Shown: positions 40,877 through 51,611 of the stretch, piece after piece
Position numbering within the stretch: the stretch's first letter is position 1
How the letters are laid out: every line of letters begins with the position of its first letter
The notes under the pieces: generated by a model
Seen by the model: the letters and a program-made list of their open reading frames with translations, nothing else
Database searches by the model: none
What the model was told of the DNA's origin: nothing
Source of the DNA: Vibrio sinaloensis
Lineage (GTDB): Bacteria > Pseudomonadota > Gammaproteobacteria > Enterobacterales > Vibrionaceae
Length of the DNA: 64,000 nucleotides
Reading direction: 5' to 3'
NCBI RefSeq assembly: GCF_000808535.1
Contig: NZ_JWLV01000012.1
Span: forward strand, 186,001 to 250,000
Position numbers and translations under genes: made by a program

Positions 40877-42357
40877 TAGTTAAGCTCCAAAAGTTGCTGA
40901 GCTGATTCGCGATCAGAATAGTGAACGGTTTCATTGGCGAGCACTTGGTAGTCTTCATGACCTTTCCCCGCAAGCAAGATAATATCGTGAACCTCACTAT
41001 TGGCTAGCGCATATTGCAGCGCTTTAAATCTATCGTGTTCAACGATCGCTCGCTCCGGATTGCGCATGCCTGCGAGCATGTCATCCACAATCGCACTCGG
41101 CGATTCACTGCGTGGATTGTCGTCAGCTAATACAACATGATCAGCAAGTCGCTCACCAATCTCAGCCATCATTGGACGCTTTCCGGTATCGCGGTCGCCA
41201 CCACAACCAAAGATCGCCCATAGTTTGCCGTGACAATGCACTCTCAGCGCCATCAGTGCTTTTTCTAGAGCATCAGGCGTATGCGCATAATCTACGACGA
41301 CCTTAGCTTTACCTTCGTTGTGGAATAACTCCATACGTCCGATGACGGGAGTGAGTTGTTTTGCCATCTCGATAAGTTGCTGTTTATCGATTCCCAACGC
41401 CAGTAACGTGGTAAAGGCGACCAGTACATTATTCGCATTGAATTCACCGATTAAAGGCACGCTAAACTGACCATCACCAAAACAGCCAGAAAATGCGAGT
41501 GAGATACCAGACTCTGAATACTCAACTTGGGAAGCAAAGACGGCATTAGTGCTCGACAATGGTTGAAGAGAGACTTGAATCGCATCCGGCAATTGCTCTG
41601 CCCACTTGGCACCGACTTGATCATCAACGTTAATGATCGCTTTACCACACTGATGCTCGGTAAATAGAGAGCGTTTAGCGAGCTCGTACTCCTCCATCGT
41701 GCCGTGGTAATCAAGATGATCTCGGCTTAAATTGGTAAACACACCAGCGGCAAAAGGCAGTGTTTTTACGCGACCTTGAACCAAACCATGCGAAGAGATT
41801 TCCATCGCCGTATAGTCTGCACCTTGAGACTCTATCGACACCAGTGTGTGTTGAATTTCAATTGCGCTCCCAGTCGTATTGACCGCAGGCTGAAGTGCAT
41901 CTAAAAAACCATTACCCGCAGTACCTAATACGGCTGCTCGCTTACCGACTAGATTTAGCCACTGCGCAATAATTTGCGTAATCGTTGTTTTACCGTTTGT
42001 TCCCGTGACACCGACGAGTTTCATGTCACCAAGCGTATACAAGCGTGACGCTAGCGCAGAAAGATTGCGATCGAGCTGATCAATATAAATGACAGGCACG
42101 CGGCTTTCTATAGAGCAAACACCTTGAGGATGACGTTCACACGATTGTGCAATCACAGCGTTAGCACCGCGATTGATGGCTGACTCGATAAAACGTCGAC
42201 CATCTACAGTGTGACCTTTGATGGCAACAAACGTTGTACCCTCGGTGATTTTACGGCTATCCAACTCTAGGTTTGAAATAGCCATGTCATGGAATTCATG
42301 GGCTGAGATATCCACCCAAGGCGCAAGTAATGTCGATAATGCGATCGGTTTTGACAT
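40876..42357 (-). CDS. murE: UDP-MurNAc-tripeptide synthetase (meso-DAP adding)
   Basis: Adds meso-diaminopimelate to UDP-MurNAc-Ala-Glu. 493 residues. ATP loop [39 protein letters not shown] and the specificity motif DDNPRSE, whose DNPR marks meso-DAP rather than lysine as substrate, in keeping with dapB in this window. 12 bp after ftsI. Confidence 0.97.
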   Translation of the reverse strand: MSKPIALSTLLAPWVDISAHEFHDMAISNLELDSRKITEGTTFVAIKGHTVDGRRFIESAINRGANAVIAQSCERHPQGVCSIESRVPVIYIDQLDRNLSALASRLYTLGDMKLVGVTGTNGKTTITQIIAQWLNLVGKRAAVLGTAGNGFLDALQPAVNTTGSAIEIQHTLVSIESQGADYTAMEISSHGLVQGRVKTLPFAAGVFTNLSRDHLDYHGTMEEYELAKRSLFTEHQCGKAIINVDDQVGAKWAEQLPDAIQVSLQPLSSTNAVFASQVEYSESGISLAFSGCFGDGQFSVPLIGEFNANNVLVAFTTLLALGIDKQQLIEMAKQLTPVIGRMELFHNEGKAKVVVDYAHTPDALEKALMALRVHCHGKLWAIFGCGGDRDTGKRPMMAEIGERLADHVVLADDNPRSESPSAIVDDMLAGMRNPERAIVEHDRFKALQYALANSEVHDIILLAGKGHEDYQVLANETVHYSDRESAQQLLELN

Positions 42358-42369
42358 AAAGCGTCTCTA

Positions 42370-44097
42370 TTAATTTTCTTTAAATCTGTTTTCGTCAGGC
42401 GCCACATTCAATATTTGCAGCGTGCCTTTTAAAATCTCTGAAAAAACGGGGCCAGCCACCGAGCCGCCGTAATAGTTGTCACCTTGTGGTTCGTTAACCA
42501 CGACAACCAGTGCCACTCTCGGGTCACTTGCTGGAGCGACTCCTGCGGTATAGGCAAAGTATTCATCACCATAGCCGCCCGCAATCGCTTTTCTTGAGGT
42601 ACCAGTTTTAGCTGCGACTCGATACCCTGGTACTGCCGCTTTTGTTGCGGTACCGCCAGGTTGAGTGACCGTCTCAAGCATAGCAAGAACCTTATGGGCA
42701 TTGTCACTGTCAATCACCTGTCTTGAGAAGTCTTGGTCATTATTTTCAATAATGTGAATAGGCTGGTATTTACCAAAGTTACCTAATGTCGCATAAGCGT
42801 GGGCAAGCTGAAGTGGAGTGATGGTGAGACCATAACCGAACGAGAGCGTCGCGATTTCAAATTTAGACCAGCGGCGGCGATTGGGGAAAATACCCTGAGT
42901 CTCACCAACCAAGTTAAGACCCGATACTTCACCAAAGCCCACCGAGCTGTACATTCCTAATAAAGCCTCTAACGGCATATCAAGCGCCAGTTTCGCGACA
43001 CCAATGTTGCTCGACTTTTTAAGGATAGTAGTAAGATCGGCTTTGCCCACCTTAGAAGTATCACGTACGCGGCTGCCACCAATTTGCATGATGCCATTGC
43101 CGGTATCAATCACGGTATCATCGTCGGCAACGCCATTTTCAAGCGCCGCCAACACGACAAAAGGCTTAACCGTGGAGCCTGGCTCAAAGGCATCGGTGAT
43201 CACGCGGTTGCGCATTTTTGCCGATTGCAAATCAGAACGATTGTTAGGGTTATAGGAAGGTGCGTTCACCATGGCTAATACAGCGCCAGTTTTCACATCG
43301 AGGATAACGGCAGAGCCAGAAGTCGCGCGATAATCCGCAACCGCTTGCTTAATCGCTCGATAAGCGATGGCTTGGATACGTTGATCGATCGTCAATTTTA
43401 AGGGTTTACCCTCTTCACGCTCTTCCAGTGAGATGTTTTCAACAACGCGTCCATAGCGATCTTTACGGATAATGCGCTTGCCCGCCTCTCCGGTGAGCCA
43501 CTTGTCGTAGCTTCTCTCTACCCCTTCAAGACCATGGCCATCAATACCCGTCACACCGACAAGGTGGGCACTAACTTCACCGGCAGGATAATAACGACGA
43601 GATTCCGCCTTTAAGCCAACCCCTGCGAGTCTCAGTTCTCGAATATAGTGCGCCATCGCAGGACTCACCTGACGCTGAAGATAAATAAAGCGACGTTTCT
43701 TGTTGCGATTGATTTTCTCGATCAATTCACCGCGTTTAATGCCAAGGACGTCGGCAAGTGCATGCCAACGGTCTATGTCACTTAATCCACCTTCTTTAAA
43801 GATGGTCACAGGATCGGCCCAAACCGCTTCAACGGGCACGCTGACAGCAAGTGGTTCATCATTGCGATCGGAAATAATACCACGGGCTGAGTGCAACGTT
43901 TTTGCACGAACAGAACGTAAGTCACCCTGCTTGATCAAATTGTCTGGTTCGATAATTTGGATATAAGCAATGCGCCCCACCAAGGCCGAAAACGCGATAA
44001 AAACACAGCAAAGCACAAGGTTAAAACGCCAACGTATAAGCGTTGGTGGTTGACTCACTTCTGAAGTTTTAGCGGGGGTGACTTTCTTTTTGCTCAT
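42370..44097 (-). CDS. ftsI: Peptidoglycan transpeptidase FtsI (PBP3)
   Basis: Septum-specific class B penicillin-binding protein. 575 residues: cytoplasmic tail, one membrane helix (about 27-47), pedestal domain, and transpeptidase domain with the three active-site motifs: STVK in FEPGSTVKPF (Ser nucleophile and Lys), SSN in KKSSNIGVAK, and KTGT in AAKTGTSRK. ATGA overlap with ftsL. Main target of aztreonam-type beta-lactams in related bacteria; the motifs look wild type. Confidence 0.97.
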   Translation of the reverse strand: MSKKKVTPAKTSEVSQPPTLIRWRFNLVLCCVFIAFSALVGRIAYIQIIEPDNLIKQGDLRSVRAKTLHSARGIISDRNDEPLAVSVPVEAVWADPVTIFKEGGLSDIDRWHALADVLGIKRGELIEKINRNKKRRFIYLQRQVSPAMAHYIRELRLAGVGLKAESRRYYPAGEVSAHLVGVTGIDGHGLEGVERSYDKWLTGEAGKRIIRKDRYGRVVENISLEEREEGKPLKLTIDQRIQAIAYRAIKQAVADYRATSGSAVILDVKTGAVLAMVNAPSYNPNNRSDLQSAKMRNRVITDAFEPGSTVKPFVVLAALENGVADDDTVIDTGNGIMQIGGSRVRDTSKVGKADLTTILKKSSNIGVAKLALDMPLEALLGMYSSVGFGEVSGLNLVGETQGIFPNRRRWSKFEIATLSFGYGLTITPLQLAHAYATLGNFGKYQPIHIIENNDQDFSRQVIDSDNAHKVLAMLETVTQPGGTATKAAVPGYRVAAKTGTSRKAIAGGYGDEYFAYTAGVAPASDPRVALVVVVNEPQGDNYYGGSVAGPVFSEILKGTLQILNVAPDENRFKEN

Positions 44098-44411
44098 GGG
44101 AGTTGAATAATGACTTCTTTGTCTGATTCAGGACGCATCATTTCGAGCTCCTGCTTAGCAACCGCTTGAACTCGGCTATGTTCAGCTAGAGCGGTTTCCT
44201 CTAACAACAGGTTGCGCCACTCATTGTCTAAACGTTCCCGCTCCATTAACGCTTGGTCTTTTTCTGTGATCGCCTGACGGGTATGGTGAGTGGTAAAAAC
44301 AACCCCCATTGCACTGGCAAAAATAAGCACCAACAAAACCAACGGCACCCGACCTACCGTAATCAGATCGAGTGCAATAATTTTAGCGAGATTAGGCGCA
44401 GGCTTGCTCAT
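44094..44411 (-). CDS. ftsL: Cell division protein FtsL
   Basis: Small bitopic divisome protein that forms a coiled-coil complex with FtsB and activates FtsWI. 105 residues: one membrane helix (about 22-40, VPLVLLVLIFASAMGVVFT) and a periplasmic coiled coil with heptad leucines (RLDNEWRNLLLEETALAEHSRVQ). Identified by this architecture and by lying between rsmH (6 bp gap) and ftsI (4 bp overlap); primary sequence is poorly conserved in the family. Confidence 0.93.
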   Translation of the reverse strand: MSKPAPNLAKIIALDLITVGRVPLVLLVLIFASAMGVVFTTHHTRQAITEKDQALMERERLDNEWRNLLLEETALAEHSRVQAVAKQELEMMRPESDKEVIIQLP

Positions 44412-44417
44412 TGGAAA

Positions 44418-45368
44418 TTACAGTTTTTCAGCAATACGTAACACAGAGCTTCGTGAGCGTGCGTTCACTTCCACTTCATTCTTGGATGGTTTGATGGCTT
44501 TGCCGATCGGCTTCATGTTGGCGCTGCCGAGTGCTTTGATTTGTTCTTCGGTCATTGGAATACCGTGTGGCACTTCAGGGCCTTTGCTCTCTTTGCGAAT
44601 AAAACGCTTCACCATACGGTCTTCCAGAGAATGGAAACTGATCACCGATAAACGACCCTCAGGAGCCAAAATGCTTGCCGCCCCTTTTAGCGCGGTATCA
44701 ATTTCTTCTAGCTCACTGTTGATGTAAATACGAAACGCTTGGAATGCGCGAGTCGCAGGATGCTTTTTCTCTTTAAAACTCTTTGGCGCAGCGTCAGAGA
44801 TCAATTTCGCTAATTGACCTGTACGCGTGAGCGGCTCATTTTCTTCGTTTTCACGGTACGCCACGATCGCTTTAGCAATACGTCGAGCATGCTTGTCTTC
44901 ACCAAACTCACGGATCACCCAAGTGATATCATCCAGATCCGCTTCCATCAGCCACTGTGAAACCGGAATCCCCGACGTCGGGTCCATTCGCATATCAAGC
45001 GGGCCATCCTTCATAAAGCTAAAGCCGCGCTCTGCATCATCAAGCTGAGGGGACGAGACACCGAGATCAAGTAATACACCATCAACTTTACCCACCAGTC
45101 CGTACTCAGCGGCATACTCTGCCATTCCAGAAAATGGACCATGAATGATAGTAAAACGAGGATCATCAATTTTTGCTGCTTCAGCGATGGCTTGAGGATC
45201 TCTATCGATACTGTAGAGGCGGCCATTGTCACCCAGTTGAGACAGAATTGTACGGCTGTGACCACCGCGACCGAATGTACCATCAATGTAAATACCGTCT
45301 GGTTTAATCGCTAAACCATCGATGGATTCATGGAGGAGTACAGATATGTGTTTAAATGCTTCGGTCAT
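44418..45368 (-). CDS. rsmH: 16S rRNA (cytosine(1402)-N4)-methyltransferase
   Basis: SAM-dependent enzyme methylating N4 of C1402 in 16S rRNA. Start at [16 protein letters not shown] (45368) with GAGAT upstream; eight more codons are open but unsupported. 316 residues. SAM motif [30 protein letters not shown] and the C-terminal [12 protein letters not shown] are diagnostic. RsmI, encoded at 46147-47010, modifies the same nucleotide's 2'-OH. First gene of the cluster here: mraZ, which precedes rsmH in E. coli, is absent and RNase P RNA lies upstream instead. Confidence 0.97.
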   Translation of the reverse strand: MTEAFKHISVLLHESIDGLAIKPDGIYIDGTFGRGGHSRTILSQLGDNGRLYSIDRDPQAIAEAAKIDDPRFTIIHGPFSGMAEYAAEYGLVGKVDGVLLDLGVSSPQLDDAERGFSFMKDGPLDMRMDPTSGIPVSQWLMEADLDDITWVIREFGEDKHARRIAKAIVAYRENEENEPLTRTGQLAKLISDAAPKSFKEKKHPATRAFQAFRIYINSELEEIDTALKGAASILAPEGRLSVISFHSLEDRMVKRFIRKESKGPEVPHGIPMTEEQIKALGSANMKPIGKAIKPSKNEVEVNARSRSSVLRIAEKL

Positions 45369-45512
45369 AGTTATCTCATGTGGCTGACGCATTGACGAAT
45401 TCGGACTTTCCAGTGTACTGATTTAATGGCGTATCGCCACCACTAGCAAGCGAGAACACGTGATTTTGCGCTAAGTTTAATGGTTCGAAAATAAAATCGG
45501 TCAATTAAAAGC

Positions 45513-45546
45513 AAAAAACCCATCATAACAACAAAGTTACGATGGG
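45513..45546 (-). terminator. rnpB terminator
   Basis: On the minus strand CCCATCGTAAC pairs with GTTATGATGGG (one G-T) around a six-base loop, then six T. Ends the RNase P RNA transcript about 145 bp ahead of rsmH. Confidence 0.92.
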
Positions 45547-45552
45547 TCTCGA

Positions 45553-45997
<445 letters not shown>

Positions 45998-46040
45998 GAG
46001 GGCGGATTGTATAGAGTTCAGAGTGAAGTGTCTAGCGAGA
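45998..46040 (-). promoter_or_regulatory. rnpB promoter
   Basis: TATACA (46008-46013) lies about 10 bases before the predicted 5' end, with TAGACA 15 bases further upstream. The stretch between -10 and the start (ATCCGCCCTC) is GC-rich, like the discriminators of growth-rate-controlled stable RNA promoters. Confidence 0.55.
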
Positions 46041-46100
46041 TCACAGATTAGATGAAATCTGAGAGCCAAGTGAACAGAAAACGAGCGCAGTCGTTAAAGA

Positions 46101-46131
46101 AAAATGAGTCGAGACCTTTGAGCTCGACTCA
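46101..46131 (-). terminator. rsmI terminator
   Basis: On the minus strand TGAGTCGAG pairs with CTCGACTCA around a nine-base loop, followed by TTTTT, 15 bases after the rsmI stop. Confidence 0.9.
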
Positions 46132-46146
46132 CATTATCTCGCTCAA

Positions 46147-47010
46147 TTAGTCGAGATTCTCTAGGCCCCATTTGTAGAGCGCATTTTTCTTTAGATTGTA
46201 TATTTCCGCTGCCATTGCAGCCGCTTTCTTAAGTGGGAGCTCTTTCACTAAAATGCCAAGCGCACGGGTCGCTTCTTCCGGTAACGAGTCATCAATCGCC
46301 GCACGGTATCCGTGAATCAACAACGCCATTTCTCCACGCTGTTGGTTTTCATCCGCTCTTACCCATTCAACCAACTCAGCCAATGGCATACCTTGAATAG
46401 TTTCAAAGGTTTTGGTCAACTCACGCGCCAAAACCACTTCGCGATCGGGTCCAAGAATCTCTAGCATATCATCCAAAGAATCGAGGATTCGATGTGGCGA
46501 CTCGTAGAAGACACAAGTGCGCTCTGCTTTCGCAATCTCGAGAAACTTATCTTTGCGCCCTTTGCTTTTGGCTGGCAAGAACCCTTCGAAACTAAAGCGG
46601 TCAGACGGCAGACCCGATGCACTTAGTGCCGTAATCACCGCACATGCACCAGGTAGAGGAACAACTTTAACGCCCGCTTGACGACACTTTGTCACCAAGT
46701 GATACCCTGGGTCACTGATTAATGGTGTACCTGCATCAGAAACCAATGCAATTGAGTGGCCCGCTAAAAGTTTCTCAACCAGTACTTGCGCTTTTTGCTG
46801 TTCATTATGATCATGGAGAGCAAAAGTTTTGGTCGAGATTGCAAAATGAGACAACAGCTTGCCAGTATGGCGTGTATCTTCTGCTGCAATCAGGTCCACA
46901 CTAGATAAAACGTCTATTGCGCGTTGAGTGATATCACCTAGATTGCCTATGGGAGTCGGGACAATATAGAGAGTTGGGACCTCGGTTGGTAAGGTTTTGT
47001 TATCTGTCAT
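46147..47010 (-). CDS. rsmI: 16S rRNA (cytidine(1402)-2'-O)-methyltransferase
   Basis: SAM-dependent tetrapyrrole-methylase-fold enzyme that 2'-O-methylates C1402 of 16S rRNA, the partner of RsmH. 287 residues. [14 protein letters not shown] (15-28), [52 protein letters not shown] and FYESPHRI are family hallmarks. Divergent from lpoA across 63 bp, as in E. coli yraL-yraM. Confidence 0.97.
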   Translation of the reverse strand: MTDNKTLPTEVPTLYIVPTPIGNLGDITQRAIDVLSSVDLIAAEDTRHTGKLLSHFAISTKTFALHDHNEQQKAQVLVEKLLAGHSIALVSDAGTPLISDPGYHLVTKCRQAGVKVVPLPGACAVITALSASGLPSDRFSFEGFLPAKSKGRKDKFLEIAKAERTCVFYESPHRILDSLDDMLEILGPDREVVLARELTKTFETIQGMPLAELVEWVRADENQQRGEMALLIHGYRAAIDDSLPEEATRALGILVKELPLKKAAAMAAEIYNLKKNALYKWGLENLD

Positions 47011-47073
47011 TTGTTTACCATCACTTCAACGATTAATATAGACACAATTTTATACGGAATTAACTAAGAACTC

Positions 47074-48888
47074 ATGGCCATGAAAAACCATAAGCGACTC
47101 AGTGTAACACGCTTACTCACTCCTGTAGCCCTTGCTGTTGCATTAACAGCTTGTAGCTCAGGTCCATCAACGCCTCAATCCGTTGATATCACCTTAGATC
47201 CAAATCAACCGCTGCAAACTTACCTAATGCGTGCAGACAGCAGCACTGGCAGTTTACAAAATGATTGGTTAATCATGGCTCTGAAAGCTTCTATTGCGGC
47301 AGACGACACCACTCAGTCGGAGTTGCTAATTAAGCGGCTCTCCCGCCAGAACTTGACCAACATGCAACAAGCCGAATGGCAATTGGCGCGTGCTGAGCTG
47401 TTGATTAAACAAGGGCAGCATGATGAAGCGCTTGCACTGCTCAACTTCCGTACCAACTGGCAACTGGCAGATGAGCAATGGAAGGAATACCATCAGGTTC
47501 GCGCCTCATTGTTTGTGAAACAGGGAGATTACTACGCTGCAGCTCGTGAACTCAGCCTTGAAAGTCGTTACGCAGCCGTTGCAGAACAACAGTTTATTGC
47601 TGACAGCATTTGGGCAAATCTCGCGCGTGTTTCAACCACTCCTCAAGTTTCGCTGTCACCACAAAGCAACGATGCTGTATTTTCCGGCTGGTTAGCGTTG
47701 GCCAACTACAGCCAAACTCTTTCGGGTTCATTGGCTGAACTTCAATCTTCTATCGAACAATGGCTAGCCGATAACCCTAGCCACCCAGCGGCAACTTACA
47801 CGCCACAATCGATTAAAGACATTCTCTCTTTAGAGATCACTAAACCCGTTAATACCGCGCTTCTACTGCCTTTAACCGGCAAGTTCGCTACTCAGTCTCA
47901 GTTAATCCGTGACGGCTTCATTCTGGAAATGATGAATGATGACGATCGTGATGAAAATGCAACCTTAACCGTCATTGATACCAATGCCGTATCCATCGAA
48001 GAGCTTGAAAAGGAACTCATCGAGAAGAACATCGATTTTGTCGTCGGCCCTCTGGTCAAAGACAACATCGAAAAACTGCAGCGTGCAGAGGAAAATTTTG
48101 CCAAGCCGATGCCAATGCTGGCGTTAAACATTCCCGAAGAAATTGAAGCGAGTACAAGCACCTGTTATCTCGCGCTTTCTCCCGAACAAGAAGTCGCTCA
48201 AGCAGCAAAACATCTTGCGAAACAAGGCTATCAGTTCCCGCTAATTCTTGCTCCTCAAGGTCGATTCGGTGATCGCGTCATCGAAGCATTTGAAGCAGAG
48301 TGGAAAAAACACAGTAATAACAAAGTCGCCGTCAATCTATTTGGCGATAAACGCCAACTTCAGCGCAATATTAACCAAGTCTTCGGGTTACAAGATAGTC
48401 AGCAACACATTGCACAAATGGATGCGCTATTGAATGTTTCATTAGAAAGCCAACCACGCAGCCGCCGCGATATCGATGCGGTCTACATTGTGGCCAATAG
48501 TGCCGAGTTAACGCTGATCAAACCATTTATCGAGGTTGCAATAAACCCAGACACCCTGCCACCGAAACTGTACTCAAACTCTCGCAGCAACAGCGGTCGT
48601 CAGCAATATGAAGACCTGACCGGTGTAAGCTATGGTGATATTCCCCTACTTGTGCACCCGAACGCTGAGCTCAAAGCACAAATGGATCAACTTTGGCCTC
48701 GCAATTCAAACGCCAAGAAACGCCTACAAGCGCTTGGTATGGACGCGTATCGCCTAATGGAACAATTACCTCAGATGAAAGTTGTTCCTGGCTATGCCAT
48801 TGACGGTAACACAGGCATACTCACCATCGATGAAAACTGTGTAGTCCAACGTGAAATTAGCTGGGCTGAGCACGGTGCTGCTAAGTAA
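47074..48888 (+). CDS. lpoA: Penicillin-binding protein activator LpoA
   Basis: Outer-membrane lipoprotein that reaches through the periplasm to activate PBP1A. 604 residues. Lipoprotein signal with lipobox LTAC (acylated Cys27 counting from the ATG at 47074; the ATG at 47080 is an equal alternative). The N-terminal ~230 residues look like TPR-type helices (QAEWQLARAELLIKQGQHDEALALL), and the C-terminal ~350 form a periplasmic binding-protein fold starting VNTALLLPLTGKFATQSQLIRDGF. It heads lpoA-yraN-diaA-dolP, the same order as in E. coli. Confidence 0.95.
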   Translation: MAMKNHKRLSVTRLLTPVALAVALTACSSGPSTPQSVDITLDPNQPLQTYLMRADSSTGSLQNDWLIMALKASIAADDTTQSELLIKRLSRQNLTNMQQAEWQLARAELLIKQGQHDEALALLNFRTNWQLADEQWKEYHQVRASLFVKQGDYYAAARELSLESRYAAVAEQQFIADSIWANLARVSTTPQVSLSPQSNDAVFSGWLALANYSQTLSGSLAELQSSIEQWLADNPSHPAATYTPQSIKDILSLEITKPVNTALLLPLTGKFATQSQLIRDGFILEMMNDDDRDENATLTVIDTNAVSIEELEKELIEKNIDFVVGPLVKDNIEKLQRAEENFAKPMPMLALNIPEEIEASTSTCYLALSPEQEVAQAAKHLAKQGYQFPLILAPQGRFGDRVIEAFEAEWKKHSNNKVAVNLFGDKRQLQRNINQVFGLQDSQQHIAQMDALLNVSLESQPRSRRDIDAVYIVANSAELTLIKPFIEVAINPDTLPPKLYSNSRSNSGRQQYEDLTGVSYGDIPLLVHPNAELKAQMDQLWPRNSNAKKRLQALGMDAYRLMEQLPQMKVVPGYAIDGNTGILTIDENCVVQREISWAEHGAAK

Positions 48889-49240
48889 GCGTAGTAAAGG
48901 GCAACACTACGAAGCCGTTGCTGAAAAGCATCTAATCAGTTGCGGCTTCTCATTAATTGAGAGAAACTTTCACGCTAAGGGCGGAGAGCTCGACCTTATT
49001 ATGCGCGATGGCAACACCATCGTGTTTGTCGAAGTTCGCTATCGAGCCCAGCAAACTTTTGGCCACGCAGCTGAGACCGTCACACGAAGTAAAATACAAA
49101 AAATTTTGAAAGCGGCTAACGTGTGGTTGATGAAAAATGGCCTGTCCGCCTATTCAACTGACTTTCGCTTTGATCTCGTTGCTATCCATCAGCATGGAAA
49201 ACAGGTCGAGTGGATTAAAAACGCAATTACTCAAGGATAA
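48875..49240 (+). CDS. yraN: YraN family (UPF0102) nuclease-fold protein
   Basis: Small restriction-endonuclease-like fold protein of the UPF0102 family; its cellular role is unclear. I place the start at the GTG 48875 (MLLSKRSKGQHYEAVAEKHL), giving 121 residues and a 14-bp overlap with lpoA; an upstream GTG at 48851 would add eight residues but lacks a ribosome site. The PD-(D/E)XK-like core is seen as GGELDLIMRDGNTIVFVEVRYR, with Asp, Glu and Lys-position residues. Between lpoA and diaA, as in E. coli. Confidence 0.88.
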   Translation: MLLSKRSKGQHYEAVAEKHLISCGFSLIERNFHAKGGELDLIMRDGNTIVFVEVRYRAQQTFGHAAETVTRSKIQKILKAANVWLMKNGLSAYSTDFRFDLVAIHQHGKQVEWIKNAITQG

Positions 49241-49243
49241 TCA

Positions 49244-49834
49244 ATGCTAGATAGCATTAAAGACAGCTTTACAGAGAGCATTCAAATTCAAATCGCAGCG
49301 GCTGAAGCACTGCCTGATGCCATTACTCATGCCGCGCAAGCCATGGTTGCAAGCTTACTGAACGGAAACAAGATCCTATGCTGCGGAAATGGCGGCTCTT
49401 CGTCAAATGCCCAGCAGTTTGTCTCTTGCCTACTCAATCGCTTCGAGACAGAACGCCCTAGTTTACCAGCCATGGCATTAACTGCGGATATCACAACACT
49501 TACAGCCGTCGCCAACGATTATCACTATGAGGAGATTTTCTCCAAGCAAGTTCGTGCATTCGGTCAAGCTGGCGATATCCTGCTAGCGATTTCCACTAGC
49601 GGTAACAGCAAAAACATCATTAAAGCTATGGAAGCTGCAGTGACACGCGACATGACCATTATCGCGTTTACAGGTAAAGACGGTGGCGAAATGGCTGGCT
49701 TACTCGGCGAAAATGACGTCGAAATTCGTATTCCTTCTCACAGAACGGCGAGAATTCACGAAGTGCATATGGTGACACTGCATTGCTTATGCGATCTTAT
49801 CGACCAAGTATTGTTTCCAGCTCACGAAGAGTAA
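49244..49834 (+). CDS. diaA: DnaA initiator-associating protein DiaA (SIS domain)
   Basis: 196-residue SIS-domain protein. In E. coli DiaA binds DnaA and promotes orderly initiation complexes at oriC; related sugar isomerases (GmhA) share the fold. Seen: [23 protein letters not shown] (SIS nucleotide/sugar loop), [22 protein letters not shown] and the C-terminal [16 protein letters not shown]. The choice of DiaA over GmhA rests on position between yraN and dolP and on the [21 protein letters not shown] segment. Three bp after yraN. Confidence 0.93.
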   Translation: MLDSIKDSFTESIQIQIAAAEALPDAITHAAQAMVASLLNGNKILCCGNGGSSSNAQQFVSCLLNRFETERPSLPAMALTADITTLTAVANDYHYEEIFSKQVRAFGQAGDILLAISTSGNSKNIIKAMEAAVTRDMTIIAFTGKDGGEMAGLLGENDVEIRIPSHRTARIHEVHMVTLHCLCDLIDQVLFPAHEE

Positions 49835-49838
49835 ATTT

Positions 49839-50411
49839 ATGAAGCTATTAAAAGGTTTATTAGTGGCTGTACTCGCACTCAATATCACAGGGTGTGCAGG
49901 TCTACTTGTAGCAGGCGCGGCGACAACAGCCAGTATCGTTATTGACCCACGTACTACTCAAGAAATTTGGAACGACAATAACATCGAGTTCGAAATCACC
50001 GGATTAGGCAATAAAGCGCCATTTCGTGGTAACGCTCGTGTCACAGCAAGTTCGTACAACGGGACGGTTATATTACTTGGTCAAGCCAATACTCCTCAAC
50101 TAAGCGAGCAATTTGAGCAACAAGCTCGTAAAGTGAAAGGAGTCAAAACCATTCACAATCAACTCAAAATCAAAGAACCATTGTCTATCAGTGAAATTAG
50201 TAACGACAGCTGGATTACCACTAAGGTGAAGTCTGCACTTTTAGCCAATGCTGAGCTAAACGGCGTAAAGATAAAAGTCATTACAGAAGACAAAGAGGTG
50301 TATCTTTTGGGTTATGTGTCAGAGCAGCACGCGAATATCGCCACAGACATTGCGCGTAATACCTCTGGCGTGAAGCAAGTAATAAAAGCCTTTCAAGTAG
50401 GCAATGAATAA
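49839..50411 (+). CDS. dolP: Outer-membrane BON-domain lipoprotein DolP (YraP)
   Basis: Lipoprotein with two BON domains that binds anionic phospholipids at division sites and supports outer-membrane integrity. 190 residues. Signal peptide with lipobox ITGC (Cys19); BON1 about 48-115 (NNIEFEITGLGNKAPF...VKGVKTIHNQLKI) and BON2 about 122-188 (SDSWITTKVKSALL-like NDSWITTKVKSALL...SGVKQVIKAFQV). In E. coli yraP belongs to the sigma-E regulon; I see no clear sigma-E box directly upstream here. Last gene of the unit, followed by a terminator. Confidence 0.94.
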   Translation: MKLLKGLLVAVLALNITGCAGLLVAGAATTASIVIDPRTTQEIWNDNNIEFEITGLGNKAPFRGNARVTASSYNGTVILLGQANTPQLSEQFEQQARKVKGVKTIHNQLKIKEPLSISEISNDSWITTKVKSALLANAELNGVKIKVITEDKEVYLLGYVSEQHANIATDIARNTSGVKQVIKAFQVGNE

Positions 50412-50418
50412 CAGGCAC

Positions 50419-50449
50419 AAAAAAAGCAGCGAAAACTCGCTGCTTTTTA
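50419..50449. terminator. Bidirectional terminator dolP/sspB
   Basis: AAAAAAAGCAGCG AAAAC TCGCTGCTTTTT between convergent dolP and sspB. Confidence 0.92.
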
Positions 50450-50461
50450 ATATTCTTACGC

Positions 50462-50938
50462 TTATTTTACAACGCGTAAACTCGGACGGCCTTTAGGTCG
50501 AGGTGGTTCCTCTTCGCCAGTGTCGTTATCTTCCGATTCAGACGCGACAGATAATGGAGAAAGGTCTTCTTCCACAATCATCTCGTCGTCTTCTTCAAAC
50601 TCGCCAATGTAAGCGTCTTCAGGTTCAAACATCGTTCCGGCACCATTTTCACGTGCATAGATCGCTTGAACAGCATACAACGGAACAATAACTGAATGTG
50701 GTCGCCCACCAAAACGCGCATTAAACGTAATCGCTTCATTGCCGAGCTCAAGATTGCCCACCGCGCGAGGAGCGATGTTCAAAATGATTTGACCATCTTG
50801 AACAAACTCATCAGGGACACGAACACCCGGTAATGTCGCCGCTACAACCAAATGCGGCGTTAAATCATTATCCACGAGCCAATCGTAAAATGCGCGAAGC
50901 ATGTACGGTCGACGTGGAGTCATGTTTGAAATATCCAT
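50462..50938 (-). CDS. sspB: ClpXP adaptor SspB
   Basis: Delivers ssrA-tagged and other substrates to the ClpXP protease. 158 residues: folded N-terminal substrate-binding domain (about 5-110; RPYMLRAFYDWLVDNDLTPHLVV, FGGRPHSVIVPLYAVQAIYARENG), an acidic flexible linker (about 115-148) and the C-terminal ClpX-binding motif LRVVK. Ten bp after sspA, same transcript. Confidence 0.96.
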   Translation of the reverse strand: MDISNMTPRRPYMLRAFYDWLVDNDLTPHLVVAATLPGVRVPDEFVQDGQIILNIAPRAVGNLELGNEAITFNARFGGRPHSVIVPLYAVQAIYARENGAGTMFEPEDAYIGEFEEDDEMIVEEDLSPLSVASESEDNDTGEEEPPRPKGRPSLRVVK

Positions 50939-50948
50939 CAGTAACTGA

Positions 50949-51584
50949 TTAGCGAGCTAGACGCATTTCACGCTCAGCTTCAGTAAGAGAAGCTAGGAAT
51001 GAATCACGTTCAAACACTCGGTTCATGTACACTTTTAGCTCTTTTGAACCAGGACCTGTCAACTCAATACCAAGTTGAGGAAGACGCCACAATAATGGTG
51101 CTAGGTAACAATCGATAAGGCTGAACTCTTCGCTCATGAAGTACTCGTACTCAGCGAATACTGGAGCAAGCGTCAGTAGATCATTACGTAACTTGTTACG
51201 TGCAGCTTCCGCTTCTTCAGCAGAACCTTTCACTACTTTTTCAGCCAATGTGTACCAGTTTCTCTCAATACGGTAAATCATCAGACGGCTGTTACCACGA
51301 GCAACTGGGTATACAGGCATCAACGGAGGATGAGGAAAACGCTCATCTAGGTATTCCATGATGATCTTTGAGTCGTAAAGCGCTAGCTCACGATCAACTA
51401 GAGTTGGTACTGTTTTATATGGGTTAAGTTCGATAAGCTCGGCAGGTAGATTTGTCTCATCAACAAGCTCTACTTCAACACTTACACCTTTCTCAGCCAG
51501 AACAATACGTACCTGATGGCTATACATATCAGATGCACTTGAAAATAGAGTCATCACAGAACGTTTATTGGCAGCTACAGCCAT
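50949..51584 (-). CDS. sspA: Stringent starvation protein A
   Basis: GST-fold protein that associates with RNA polymerase holoenzyme and alters promoter use in stationary phase and acid stress. Start at MAVAANKRSVMTLFS (51584) with TGGAGGGCTCC before it. 211 residues: thioredoxin-like N-terminal domain (SSASDMYSHQVRIVLAEKG, NPYKTVPTLVDRELALYDSKIIMEYLDERFPHPPLMP) and a helical C-terminal domain. The PHPPLMP surface loop is the conserved SspA feature. No catalytic Cys/Ser of true GSTs is apparent. Confidence 0.96.
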   Translation of the reverse strand: MAVAANKRSVMTLFSSASDMYSHQVRIVLAEKGVSVEVELVDETNLPAELIELNPYKTVPTLVDRELALYDSKIIMEYLDERFPHPPLMPVYPVARGNSRLMIYRIERNWYTLAEKVVKGSAEEAEAARNKLRNDLLTLAPVFAEYEYFMSEEFSLIDCYLAPLLWRLPQLGIELTGPGSKELKVYMNRVFERDSFLASLTEAEREMRLAR

Positions 51585-51611
51585 GGAGCCCTCCAGCACA
51601 CTTACAACGAT

